The notes beneath the pieces are model-generated. The model saw nothing but the letters and a program-made list of their open reading frames with translations. It was not told the DNA's origin and searched no databases. The position numbers and the translations under genes were made by a program. 64,000 nt of DNA, from the NCBI RefSeq assembly GCF_000327385.1, contig NW_008710179.1, positions 118,560 to 182,559 of the forward strand. The letters are read 5' to 3'. Position 1 is the stretch's first letter. Each line of letters starts with the position of its first letter. The DNA is from Lottia gigantea (lineage: Eukaryota; Mollusca; Gastropoda; Lottiidae). Positions 25,851 to 37,967 of this stretch are shown here, one piece after another.

Positions 25851-27179
25851 TTCATTGTATAAGATATAAGATTAAACTTCCATAAATATATGCAATAACT
25901 AGTGCTGGTGAAAAAATATCAAAAAATACAAATATCTTGATTAATTAATAGCCTACTGAATTGGGGCTTTATGAGTCACCTTATGACTATATGGTAAACT
26001 CTCTATGTTATTTTCAATCTGCATTTGATTTTATAAGGTCACACAAATGACAAAATACAATATGCATACATAAATATTTACAAAATCTAAGTTACATGGA
26101 TACAAACTAAAAATATTAATGATACATAATACATTTCATTACGTATATGCTTAAGTTATTGTGGTCCAAATGCATCAAATAATGTAAGCAGGGCTTTAAT
26201 TATGATAGGAAAGTAAACATTGGTGCTTTTTATGGAAACCATCATAAAATTCTCTAAATTTCCGAACCAATACAGCCTAACCTTTTGACAATTCTTTCCT
26301 CTCAAAGATGCTACTATTATGTTCAAGCAAAAATATTTGAGCATTATTTAGCCAATTTACCTCATATTTAAGCCCTAATAAAATAGATTTCTTTAAGTAT
26401 GTAAACATTTATGTAATACATTTGCCAGATAATATTTCACATAAGGTTTGATGCATTTGGACCAGTATGTTTTAAAATATAATTATGCTTCTAAATATAT
26501 CAAAAAGCTTAAAAAATAGGTTAAAACTGTTGAAAATTCAATCACATGTTGTATTATAGCGAACATTTGGGACTAGAATTAGATTTTCATGTTTTAATTT
26601 AATTATTTTTTTATCATTGCTGAAAATTAAAATCTGATTAAATTTTATATTTGAGTCTATTGGGTGTAATGGTTCATGCACACTAAATAATAACAAGAAT
26701 TTGAATGTATTGTTGACTGAGACAAATCAAAGAAGTTGTGTCAATTTTAGTTTTTATTAATGTATATAGACCATTACATTTCAAAAATCAATATAGGTCA
26801 ATAACAATAAAGATCATTTTGTAATATTAGTAAAGAATGCTTAAAAAATTAAATACCTACATTTGATTTTATTCATACAAAATACTAGTGGGCCTAAAAA
26901 CTAGCAAAGGATTTTTCATTTTACATCCTATTTTGAATTTTCAAAAACATATATGCACAATGCATAATTAACACTGTATTTGTAAGTTTTAAAGTTTGTC
27001 TTAGATTCATTAAAATATGTTTAAATCCAAAACATATTACTTTTAAGATTCAAAGTCAAAAGTAGAATGTATAAAAACGAGACAATACTTGAGCCCATAA
27101 AGTGATGGAAATTGTGTTGAAGAAACATATACTACATATTATGTACTAATACAGTTGGCTCTATAACTACTTCATTACT

Positions 27180-30100
27180 TTACTGTGGAATAACAGCAAA
27201 TTTATACACTACATTCTTGAAGGTAGGGAAACCATAGTGGTGTATCTTCATTGTTTTATTCTGTTGACCATCTTTCTCATTCATGTCATTGTTGACACTT
27301 CTCTTGTACACTGTAAACAAATAGATACAAACAATAGCAATAGTAAACAGAGTGAGCAATTATCACATGTTCAAAGTGGAACTTAAAATATTGCACTAAT
27401 TTTCAATATAGTAATGTACACATTATTTCATAATGAAGTTGAACATGTTTTCGCTGATATATGTATAGTAATGAACCTAGAATCAATCCAAAATCCTCAA
27501 GATTATACATGGACAACAAATTGGGTCTTCCTCACAAACATAACAAAAGTATGTTCCAAAAAGTAAATTAGCCTGTGCATTATACAGACAGTATATTTTA
27601 TTTCTACACATGTACCTGACCTTATATTTAAGTAACTTTTTGGGACATTGTGAAACTATGTTATGAATGAGCGATGAATGAATGAACTTTTTCTTAAAGC
27701 TGAAAAGATGTAAACTGTTGAAGTACTAACCTCCGTCAACAATCTTGACAAGTCTGTAGGTATCATACCAATAACATTGCCTCATAATAAATGGTCCAAA
27801 TACAGTAACATCAGATACACTGGGTAGAACTTGACGATACTTCTCTCGGATAACTTCAGCACTAGGCATATAATAACCATCCTATAAATAGATTGATTTA
27901 CCAGAAAGATCAAACATAGTTAAAGAGGGATGTATCTGCCAGATTTAAAAGGAATAAAAATTGTGACCAAATATTGATTAATATTTTAAGGGGGTAATCC
28001 TTGTCAGATTTTCAAAATTATTTCACCATTAGCCATATTCACAATTCTTCATTATGACTTTGTTATAAATAATTAAAAAATTTGGCACATACTGCCACCA
28101 CAAATACCTATGTTCATTGTATATCTGGGAGATCAAACAGAAGAGTATTTATGGTCTTTTCATAAGATTAAGATTATTGAACTCATTACTGCTCTAACAT
28201 GAGCATTCAAACACATATATTTCTATATTATAGTCAATATCTATACACAAACACTCACACAGTTGTTTTATGTAAAGATTCTTCTAAAAAGATGTATTTT
28301 TAACTTTCTCTTAAAAGAGTCAACAGATTTACAGATTTTTAACTGTTCAGGTAACTTGTGCGATAACTGTGGTCCTGCTACACTAAATGACCTATCCGCA
28401 AGTGTTTTATATTTTGTTGATTGTACACGAAGAGTAAGAGGATCTTGTACAATACAGATTAATATACATTTAATTGTATTATGTATTAAGTATTATGTTA
28501 TAAAATCAAGGTTATGCTGTAAAATGTTTCAATTATATATGACATAAACCTCAAAATATTGTATAGGTACTTCAAATGACTGATAAATGTCAAAATAAAC
28601 CTGAAGATTAAGGTCGTATGATATCATGCATTTTTTGTCAATTAATGAGTTAGATAAAGTTACATGCACCTGTACCAATGAAATCAACAACACTCTGACT
28701 AAAATGTTTACTGCGTTCAAATTTGGCTATAATTTTCGTATTAATTGAAATATCAACTATAAAATACTACTGAGAGTCTTAGATTGTCTTTGGATTAATA
28801 AAAATGTCATCCACTGGAAAAATTTGTAAAAATGATATTACATAGGGGAATTTTCAGCCTGAAAAGTAGGTTATTTCCACGTGAATACTCTGGGAGGGAA
28901 GAGTCTCTTTATCAAATGATTCACTGAAACTTATATTTCAATAGACTCATACAGTTGAAATTTTATTTTGAAATGCAGAGAGTCAGAGAGTAAGTCTATC
29001 TATACACAAACCTACCTTATACTTCATGATAAGATCAATCAGATCTTTAGGTGGTGCTAACATAGTTCTATTAAGTTTCATAATAAAACAAGTCTCCAGG
29101 TGGTTATCAATGATAGCTGTATAGTTCTACAAATAAAAAACTACTTCATTGGGACCATGAAATTGAACATTTACTTTAAAACAATGTCCTTTTTATGTTC
29201 AGGTTATGAAATAGATAGTAAAAAAAAGAAAAATTACATTTTATAAATTTTGTGAATCAAATTATTGGCTACACAGCATACTAAAATTTCTAATGAAGGA
29301 AAGCAAGCAAACTGTCCTTTGGACATAAATAAATGAATTGTGGTTCAAATATGAAGACAGTTAATAATTCCCTCGACTTACCACACCAAAGTCATGCCAT
29401 ACAACAGTCTCTTCACATTCATCAAATTCTGGCACTGTCAATGTTTCAAAATTATCAATTTCTGATACTTCTACATCTTCTTCTATATAGTGAAGATATT
29501 TAGATTGGGGTTCATCAGAATGGGGCTTATTTGATAAACTCTGTCCAATTAAGTTGTTAGCTTGAGGTTTAAAGGTTACATGTGCTATCAAATCATTTGG
29601 TTCCTGGCCATACATTTCATCAATATAACTCACTCCACATCGCCCTCGAACAATCTAAAATAATGAATTATGAAATCTAGTAACTACATGACATGGAAAA
29701 GCTTATATAGATTCAGACACAAATTAATCAAATTCATCCATTTATGAAAGGATAATCAACAATATCAAACGATAACAAAGACCAGGATGCCAGAAAGTCA
29801 AGCAGTTTATCTTTTTCTCATTTTCTGATTGAATGTTTATATATTAGTAAGTTTTAAATCAGGAGAAAGCTATAGAACAGATCAAAATGTAAAATAATTC
29901 TAATTGACTACAGGACAGCTAGTTTTAGAAATGGTGGCAATGCACTTTCAAAAATTAGACATTGGAGTTAAGTTAGCTAGGTTGCTGTAAAAGACAGTGT
30001 CTATACTTACACGGACAGATAAATGTTTATACAGATACACAGCTCCGAGCAAACCAATACCCAGAACTAACAATGCTGCTACTATTAAACATAGATTCAC

Positions 30101-30927
30101 CATGGTTCTTGTTCTTCTAGGATTGTAGGTCACTCGCACCACTTTAGGTGTAGATGTTTCTAAGTCATCTACTTCTGTCAACCCAGTCTAAATTCAAATG
30201 AGTGAAAAAATAAAACACATGAGAATTCTTGTACATATAATTAGACTAGATCTATTCTAAAATTATTCAATCTGGCAGTATTATGAAACAAAGACTAAGT
30301 GATGACCCTATAAAGATACGGTACCGGATTCTGTAATCATGCTTTCATAATCAACTGAGATCACCATAATATACAGTATCAAGTTACCTATTTATGACAC
30401 ACATTTATAGGCGATAGCATAACGTCATTGAAAAAATCTCTTGTCTTGGTGCTTCTATGACAATAATATAGGAGAAAACTAGAATGTTTAGCCTATAGAC
30501 CATTGACTATTAAAGAAATGTTTGGTTCTGACCTAAAATGGACTCATTGAGATCAAAATGGTCTACCAGGAAATAGTTTAGTTATTTATTAAGTCACAAG
30601 TGTATAAACCTTAAAGAAAAATAAAAGCAAAAGATCTCTTTTTAAAACGCAAAATTTAGGTCATTAAGCTTATTCAGAGAGCTAACTAGGCACACACACT
30701 AATGCAACCTATTTGGTTAATCAAAATGTGTAATACACATATCGAAGTAACTTTTGATTGTGTATTTAAACTGAACATGAATCCAAAGGAAAGAAATATG
30801 AAATTAATAAAAATGGCAGAAATGGGTAATTTTCACTCACCAGCGGTTCAGTTGCTGTGACTATTTCGCCATTAATCAGGAATTTATCAGCTTTCTTTTC
30901 GGCTGATGTTGTTTTAAAGATCGTCAT
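27180..30927 (-). CDS. ITM2: Integral membrane protein 2 / BRI family (BRICHOS domain)
   Basis: Six minus-strand exons: 30927-30841, 30187-30011, 29654-29382, 29126-29016, 27881-27731 and 27310-27180; phases agree and give 309 residues (human ITM2B 266). It is a type II membrane protein: a cytosolic N-terminus with no signal peptide, then one membrane helix at about residues 58-82 ending GAVYLYKHL, as in ITM2B GGAYLYKYF. The acidic linker has TLTVPEFDE, matching ISVPVPEFAD. The BRICHOS domain covers about 180-266, with ETCFIMKLNRTMLAPPKDL (ITM2B DKCYVIPLNTSIVMPPRNL) and paired cysteines C192 and C252. A dibasic KR at 269-270 is where ITM2B is cut by furin; the released 39-residue C-terminal peptide has no cysteine. 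Paralogue A/B/C cannot be assigned. Head-to-head with the DPP7-like gene. Confidence 0.92.
28742..28985. repeat. Dispersed repeat family C, copy 2
   Basis: Lies in ITM2 intron 4 and matches 5993-6230. The same intron also holds an open stretch at 28263-28547 that has no exon borders. Confidence 0.6.
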
Positions 30928-31342
30928 TGTTAATTTTACTAGCAAACCACAGACTGAAAATACTAAAATATAATCAAATTGACGAAAACTCTTTATCAAT
31001 TTCGCAGTCCTGTCTTCTTGTTTTTATTATTATTTTTTCCACTTCCGGCTGATTTCATTAAACGGTGTAATGCAATATTCATTCCAATTGTGAAATATCC
31101 ATTGCTATTGTATTTGTCAAAAAATGCAGATATAAGACAATTGAGATATTCAGTATTGGTAACAATAAATAACGATCCAAATCAGCAAATTTTTGCTACC
31201 GTTATTGAAACGGAATCGCACAAGAAACTGCAACAAATAACTGAACTATGAAATTCTGTATCTCAATATTCTCAATGAAGGAACGCCCAATCCATGTGAC
31301 AGTCATGTGACATTGTTGTTTATCAATTTTTGACAGACAGAA
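30928..31342. promoter_or_regulatory. Divergent promoter, ITM2 / DPP7-like
   Basis: The two ATGs are only 415 bp apart on opposite strands. The interval has an ETS-type CTTCCGG (31042-31048) nearer ITM2. Nearer the peptidase there are two CATGTGAC boxes (31293-31300 and 31304-31311), the second as the full GTCATGTGAC, 31 bases before the ATG. That sequence resembles the M-box/CLEAR sites bound by MITF/TFEB factors in lysosomal genes. No TATA box was seen. Confidence 0.55.
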
Positions 31343-34300
31343 ATGGCACTGACAGTTTTGTGCATGATTTTGTTGTTAAATTGTGTAACATCAGACGTGC
31401 CTTATAAAGAACTATATTATGATCAAATTGTTGATCATTTCAACTACATTTCATATGGACAACAGAGGTTTAAACAAAGATATTTGATTCAGGGTTAGTG
31501 TATGAGCTTCCTACTTTCTTAAGTTCTTTTCTATCCTGTCATGTAAAAATAAATGACTAATTCTAATTTGCAGTCGTTGGCCAATGTCCCATATGTAGGA
31601 ATGAATATTACTCTTCTTATTTCTATTTATATAAAATTGCCATTTTATAATGTAAGATTTTAGGCCAATAGGCTAGGTAGTAGATTTTACAACTTGTAAA
31701 GGCGGGAAACCACTATGCCTACATTTTCCTCCCATACAATAAATGACCCTAAGTAATGACAAAGTAAATAAAATAAAGATTTTAATCAGAATATTACTTT
31801 TAGTAGGTACAATTTATAAGATAGTTGATTCAGATTTCAACAATTTGTATATTTCAGATAAATGGTTTGATCCTGCAAGCAAGGGCCCAATATTTTTCTA
31901 CACTGGTAATGAAGGTCCTATTACATCATTCTGGAATGCAACTGGTTTTATATTTGATATTGCTCCACAGTTTAATGCCTTGGTTGTCTTTATAGAACAT
32001 GTAAGACCATTGTATTTATAGTGTCATGTTATTGTATTGGAGAGACAGTTTTATACAGTTTTTAAACTAGACCATAATCTTACATCAATTGATACCTCTT
32101 TTGTAAACTTCAGAAATTATATGAAAACAGATTGATTTTACAATGTCCTGAGTTTGCAAAAATAATTGAAGTGTGGAATGCATAATTTAAATAAATTTTT
32201 AACAAAATATTTCATTAACAAATGTTTATTGGTTCTATACCGATATATATGTTGCTTAAATAACTTTTACAGAAATTTCATTTTATTAGAGTAAAAGTAC
32301 CATTTAGAGCCGATTTATAATAATTTATATTTGTAGAGATATTATGGTAAAAGTTTACCATTTAGAGCCGATTTATAATAATTTATATTTGTAGAGATAT
32401 TATGGTAAAAGTTTACTATTTGGAGCTGATGGTTTTATAATAATTTATATTTGTAGAGATATTATGGTAAAAGTTTACCATTTGGAGCTGATAGTTTTAT
32501 AATAATTTATATTTGTAGAGATATTATGGTAAAAGTTTACCATTGGAGCTGATGGTTTTATAATAATTTATATTTGTAGAGATATTATGGTAAAAGTTTA
32601 CCATTTGGAGCTGATAGTTTTATAATAATTTATATTTGTAGAGATATTATGTTAAAAGTTTACCATTTGGAGCTGATAGTTTTATAATAATTTATAATTG
32701 TAGAGATATTATGGTAAAAGTTTACCATTTAGAGCTGATAGTTTTATAATAATTTATATTTGTAGAGATATTATGGTAAAAGTTTACCATTTGGAGCTGA
32801 TAGTTTTATAATAATTTATATTTGTAGAGATATTATGGTAAAAGTTTACCATTTGGAGCTGATAGTTTTATAATAATTTATATTTGTAGAGATATTATGG
32901 TAAAAGTTTACCATTTGGAGCTGATAGTTTTATAATAATTTATATTTGTAGAGATATTATGGTAAAAGTTTACCATTTGGAGCTGATAGTTTTATAATAA
33001 TTTATATTTGTAGAGATATTATGGTAAAAGTTTACCATTTGAAGCTGATAGTTTTATAATAATTTATATTTGTAGAGATATTATGGTAAAAGTTTACCAT
33101 TTGGAGCTGATAGTTTTATAATAATTTATATTTGTAGAGATATTATGGTAAAAGTTTACCATTTGGAGCTGATAGTTTTAAAGATAAGAACTATGGGTTA
33201 TTAACTATAGAACAGGCTATGGCAGATTTTGCTGTTTTAATAACTGATATAAAACATAACCAATATAAAGCTAACAAATCACCCATTATAACATTTGGAG
33301 GAAGGTAATATCTTTTCCATCTAAGTCACCATGATGGGCATAATGTTCCTATTGCACACTGCATACATTACCTGTCATGACTATCTCAGTCAGAAAAGCA
33401 GGATGCAAAACTCTATTTCTCTTCAATTTTTTTTTATAAGAGTTTGACTTAGTATGTTTTCAACAAAGATATCAAATCAACAGTATTTGCTAATACAGTA
33501 TTCTTGAGTTCACAAACTCAATTACAGAAAGGGATCAAGTGTAGGCGTACTGAAGATATGCTTATGTCATGTCTATCTCCATGGTAAGATCTGTCATAAT
33601 TTTTTAGTCCTGCTACAATAACCTAATGAAATCTATTTTTAGTTATGGTGGTATGCTAAGTGCTTATATGAGATTTAAATATTCTAACATCATTGCTGGA
33701 GCTATAGCTGCTAGTGCACCAATCTATATGCTATCACCCAAATGTGATCCAACTCAATATTTTGTTAGAGTTACTGAGGTAGGTAATCATTTAGCTATCA
33801 TCATAAGTCTATCCTCTAGTCTGATGTAAATGCTGACCTGAGTGTGTTTTTTTTTTTTCTGCTGATGACTTGCTATCTATGATCTGGGGATCTTTTTGCA
33901 TATTCCTTTTCTGGGTCAGTGAACTTTCAATCAATCAAATGTCTATTCAATATAAGATCCCCTTTCTGCTACTTATCTAGATATATCTAATTAGTTCACA
34001 TGAATTTTTCTGTGAAAGGGAATATTTATGTGCAGCAAACCAACTAAAATCATAGAGATGATTGTTTTATTGTAGGATTTTAAACAGTCTAATCCCCAAT
34101 GTTCAGCTAATGTTAGAAAAGCTTTTACTGTCATGGAGAATATGGTACAGAGTGGACAAGCAGGTATTTATCTCTATCGCCATACCACATTGACTAAAGT
34201 TTTCTGCCAATTGTGTTGATATTTTAGTAACTTGTCCAAGACAAAACCTCTTGGCAATGGTCTTTTCCTGAATTATCCGTAAACTTTTTAAATCTAAAGC

Positions 34301-37300
34301 AAATTGTTCATGTTCCTAATAAAATAACAGATTTCTTATAGAAAAATATATATATATATATAAGTGGGAAAACTTTCTAATTTAATTTACTAATTGCCTT
34401 TACTTTTAATAAAAATCAGTTAACATCTGACTTCTATTTTGAAAAGAGATACATGTGGCTAACAAAAATAATGTTATTTATTTTATTTTCATTTATAGTT
34501 ATGTATGAGTGAATAATTTACTGATTTTTTATTTATAGAGAAAGTTTCTGAGAAATTACACCTATGTGAAACATTTAATTCTACTGGGTACAACCAAGTA
34601 ATAGGATGGATAAGAAATGCTTTTGTATCTCTGGCCATGTTTGATTATCCATATCCAACTAATTTTATGGGACAGTTTCCTGCTTTTCCTGTGGATGTAA
34701 GTTGTTATTCAAAGTATATTGCCTCTGTTTACAAAAGGATATGTACCAGCTTTATAAAAACTAATTGTTAGAAATATGGCTATTTTGTTGATATATTATT
34801 GTTTTATAAATTTGAATCTAACTAAGTGTATAGAAACATTAAAAGGACAGATGTGCCTTTTTGGGGGTTGATTTTAGTCTTGAATATCTGAAAACAGTCT
34901 ACAGAAGTATTAAAAAGATACGAAAATCACATAATTTTTACTCACTATTTCTATATAATATGTCTTTTATATATATCTTCAATTGACGAGTTGTCATTAT
35001 AACATTCAAACGCAGGTAATTCTGGACCCACATTGATTTGAAAGCTCAAATTTCGATGGTGAGCTGTGAACACTGTTTTGATTAGCTCGAGTCAGCTAAA
35101 AAAGTATGATTGGTAAAAAAAATGGCCTCCTGTCCTTTTAAGACTGAAATTGTGCCTAATTATTTCTAGGTTTCCTGTAGTTATATTGTCAATTCAACAG
35201 ATCTGGTTTCTAGCTTGGGTCAAATGGTTGGTAAGTGTATTATGATTTCAATATATAGATTAAGAAGTTTGAATTGTTTTGTTGTTCTTTATCATCACAA
35301 TAGTATTTTGTAGTGTTTAAGAAATATGAGCAATATTAAAAAAACCTGAAAATTTTATTAATCATTTCACATCATGATTTTTCTCTTTAAAAAGTGTTTT
35401 AGTGCTCTAATCTTACCTTATAACGCAGTAGTTAATGATCTTGTTTAAATGGGACCCTGGCAGACCTGATGTAGTTGGAGTTTTCATCTTTGATTAACCT
35501 TCAACCTATCATAGTAATAGAAATGATGCTCACTTGGGCCCTTGAAACCACAGTTTTAATATGTGTCTTTCATTTGACCTTCACTATAAACATATATATT
35601 ATTTGCCAGCCCAATTTGACTTGTTTTGTTTTGATTGACTTATATTTGTTAATGTCACTATTCAAAATAGTGTATCTAGATATGTTACATTTCTTATTTA
35701 AATAGTATACACTTTTTTAAGCATTATTCTATAATGGTACAAATGGATCTAAGAAATGTTTTGATATTTGGACTGAGTATGTAGCTTGTGCTGATCCTAG
35801 TGGTTGTGGTCTGGGTCCAGATAGTCATGCTTGGGACATTCAGGTAATCCTCACTTCTCCATTGTTAAATCGTTACAGTCTTCCTAATGTGTGTCTTACT
35901 ATCTGATATCTAAGAGCTCTACATGTAAATGTGAATGTTTGTGAGACTGTAGAAGTGACAATTTCAACTTTTTCAATATCTTTTTACTGAATTATAGGAG
36001 AACAGGTTTTCTGAATTTCGATCTGATAAGAAATATGAATAGCTGTAATTAATATCTATCACCTTGCAACTTAATATTAGACATACAAGTACCAATGTAT
36101 GATACGAAACTACAATGGTTCTTACATGTAAATAACACATAGGCATGGACATAGTTCACAGCCATCTTGAATCTCTTCCTTAACTTAATAAGTCAAAGTT
36201 TATAATATTTCAACTTTAGGTTTAGAAATTGCTTTAAATGGGATCACTTATTACGTGACTCAAAATGACTGTGAACTACATTTGTGTCTGTTATTTCCAG
36301 GTAAGAATCATTATGTAGTTTCATATGCCACATTATCTAATTCTTTGTTTACAGGCATGTTCAGAAGTACCAATGTATTTTAGTACAGATGGTGTAGAAG
36401 ATATGTTTCCTCCAATGAAGTATGATGCTGCTATGAGGAGAAAGTACTGTCAGAAGAAATGGGGTATTACACCTAGAGATGGTTGGGTCAATACATTATT
36501 TTGGGGCATAGGTCAGTAATAATTCTATCTTTCATGATGCTTTCATATTTATAACTGTGAAAAATCGTGTGGTTCAATTGAATTTTAGCAATAAAAGATT
36601 CTAGAATATATATGTTTCTTACAATTTGCATTTTTCAGATATACTAGGAGCATCTAATATATTGTTTTCAAATGGTGGTAAAGATCCATGGGCTTTTGCA
36701 GGGGTAAATATTTTAGTTGCTTATATGTTCTCTGTCATACTTTAAATGAGTTATATAAATGTTCTCTGCCATACGTGTTTACTTGTTTATGAGTTATCTA
36801 TCATACTTCTTTTATAAGTGTACTTGTTTATAATTCTTTATCATACTTGTTCATAAAATCTCTGAGTACTGGTTCTGTCATACTTGTTTATAAGATCTCT
36901 GTCATACTTGTCCACAAGTTCATTATCATACATGTCCACAAGTTCATTATCATATTTGTCTCCATCTTAATTGTCTCTGGGATCTCTGTCATACTTTTCT
37001 GTGGGTTCTCTGTCATAATTGTCCATAAGATTTCTGCAGTTGTCCATAAGTTCATTATCTTACATGTTTATAAGTCTCTTTCATACTTGTTTGTAAAATC
37101 TCTGTAGTAATGGTTTTGTTATACTTGTTTATAGGATCTCTGTCATACTTGTTTATAAGTTCATCATCATACTTGTTTATAAGTTCATTATCATACTTGT
37201 TTATAAGTTCATTATCATACTTGTTTATAAGTTCATCATCATACTTGTTTATAAGTTCATTATCATACTTGTTTATAAGTTCTATCTATAAGTTGTATGA

Positions 37301-37967
37301 ATGTTACATTTTAATAATGAATCTATTTCTTTACAGGTGTTACATAATTTATCAGATAATTTAACTAGTGTAATAATACCTGATGGTGCTCATCATTTAG
37401 ATTTAAGGTATGTGTTTTATGTGGTCCACTGTACATTATATTCTGAACCTAGCTAAGATTATCCTAGCCTCTTATTGTGGTTGAATAGATTCAATGAAGC
37501 ATGAACTTTGATATTTGAAATAAGCACCATCTTCATCTTGGAATCGCAAATATTTATTTAGACTTTGTAAATGTCAAACATGTTTTAGATGGGTTTCAGT
37601 TTACAACTTTGCATCTGTGGGTTGCAGAGTTATTGCCCTTGAATCTTTTAAAAGCTAAAACCAGTTTTTCTATGCAAATAATCGTTTTATAATCAACTGT
37701 TGTAGGCAACTGCTCTCTTTTCTTACATTTATAATATATATACGTAATACAGTGATATTGCTTTTCTTGGTAATTTTTTTCAGATTTAGTAGAATGTGAT
37801 TTTATTTTAAATGACCTGAATGTACCTATATTCTGTTTTTTTTTTTCAGGGGAGCTAATCCTCGAGACCCACCTGACGTATTTAAGGCTAGAGAGCTAGA
37901 AAAGTATTATATAAGATTATGGATTAATACAGCCTATAACAAAGAAAATCAAAATTCTAAAATCTAA
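31343..37967 (+). CDS. DPP7: Dipeptidyl peptidase 2-like serine protease (family S28)
   Basis: Twelve exons: 31343-31493, 31858-32000, 33138-33304, 33643-33778, 34076-34163, 34539-34696, 35170-35230, 35722-35843, 36355-36511, 36639-36703, 37337-37407 and 37850-37967. All phases agree and give 478 residues (human DPP7 492). DPP7 removes N-terminal dipeptides with proline or alanine second, mainly in lysosomes and vesicles. A signal peptide covers about residues 1-17. The S28 blocks are FFYTGNEG, VFIEHRYYGKSLPFGA, GGSYGGMLSAY with nucleophile S154, SNGGKDPWA with D410, and GAHHLDLR with H435/H436. DPP7 is favoured over its relative PRCP by ADPSGCGLGPDSHAWDIQAC, DMFPPMK and GANPRDPP. The triad is intact. 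Introns hold several repeats; the intron 2/exon 3 border is a tandem array. Confidence 0.93.
32290..33181 (+). repeat. 62 bp minisatellite made of a splice acceptor plus exon start
   Basis: The unit contains TAATTTATATTTGTAG followed by AGATATTATGGTAAAAGTTT and the rest of the first 14 codons of DPP7 exon 3. AGATAT starts are at 32337, 32395, 32457, 32519, 32580, 32642, 32704, 32766, 32828, 32890, 32952, 33014, 33076 and 33138; spacing is 58-62, mostly 62. A partial unit precedes them from about 32290. The last unit runs straight into the true exon. Later units are almost identical, while the first two are more diverged. Confidence 0.97.
34839..35141 (+). repeat. Dispersed repeat family A (MITE-like), copy 2 (best ends)
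   Basis: Inverted ends TTAAAAGGACAG and CTGTCCTTTTAA bound about 303 bp inside DPP7 intron 6. Possible target duplication TA or TTAA. The core matches copies at 8472 and 40795. Confidence 0.75.
36130..36297 (+). repeat. Palindromic MITE family E, copy 1
   Basis: Lies in DPP7 intron 8. The left arm (AAATAACACA, then ATAGTTCACAGCCATCTTGA) is inverted at the right end (TCAAAATGACTGTGAACTAC, then TTATTT). Related copy at 59021-59246. Confidence 0.65.
36720..37290 (+). repeat. 24 bp minisatellite in DPP7 intron 10
   Basis: Tandem unit CATACTTGTTTATAAGTTCA plus TTAT, cleanest at 37140-37280 and degenerate upstream. The unit length keeps an open YLFISSLS-type frame, which is not a gene. Confidence 0.85.

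Larger units (their letters stand above)
22561..27179. other. Gene-free stretch with repeats and ITM2 3' UTR
   Basis: No open frame here has motif or exon-border support. It contains family B copy 3 and the 25326-25850 satellite. The right part is probably ITM2 3' UTR on the minus strand; a minus-strand AATAAA is at 26753-26758. Confidence 0.55.

Noticed and set aside
28263-28547. 94-residue frame in ITM2 intron 4
   Set aside because: No splice borders in phase with ITM2. The sequence looks like a retroelement-derived scrap, but no domain could be named.
32337-33137. Thirteen upstream copies as extra coding exons of DPP7
   Set aside because: No unit has a convincing donor, and inclusion would break the reading frame; they are best read as intron.
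36845-37100. CRISPR-like array (short regular repeats)
   Set aside because: The repeats are contiguous and degenerate without unique spacers, in a eukaryotic intron.
37110-37364. 84-residue frame with YLFISSLS repeats
   Set aside because: By-product of the 24 bp intronic satellite.
31343-37967. Assignment as PRCP
   Set aside because: Both are S28, but the SGCGLGPDSHAWD, DMFPPMK and GANPRDPP blocks follow DPP7.
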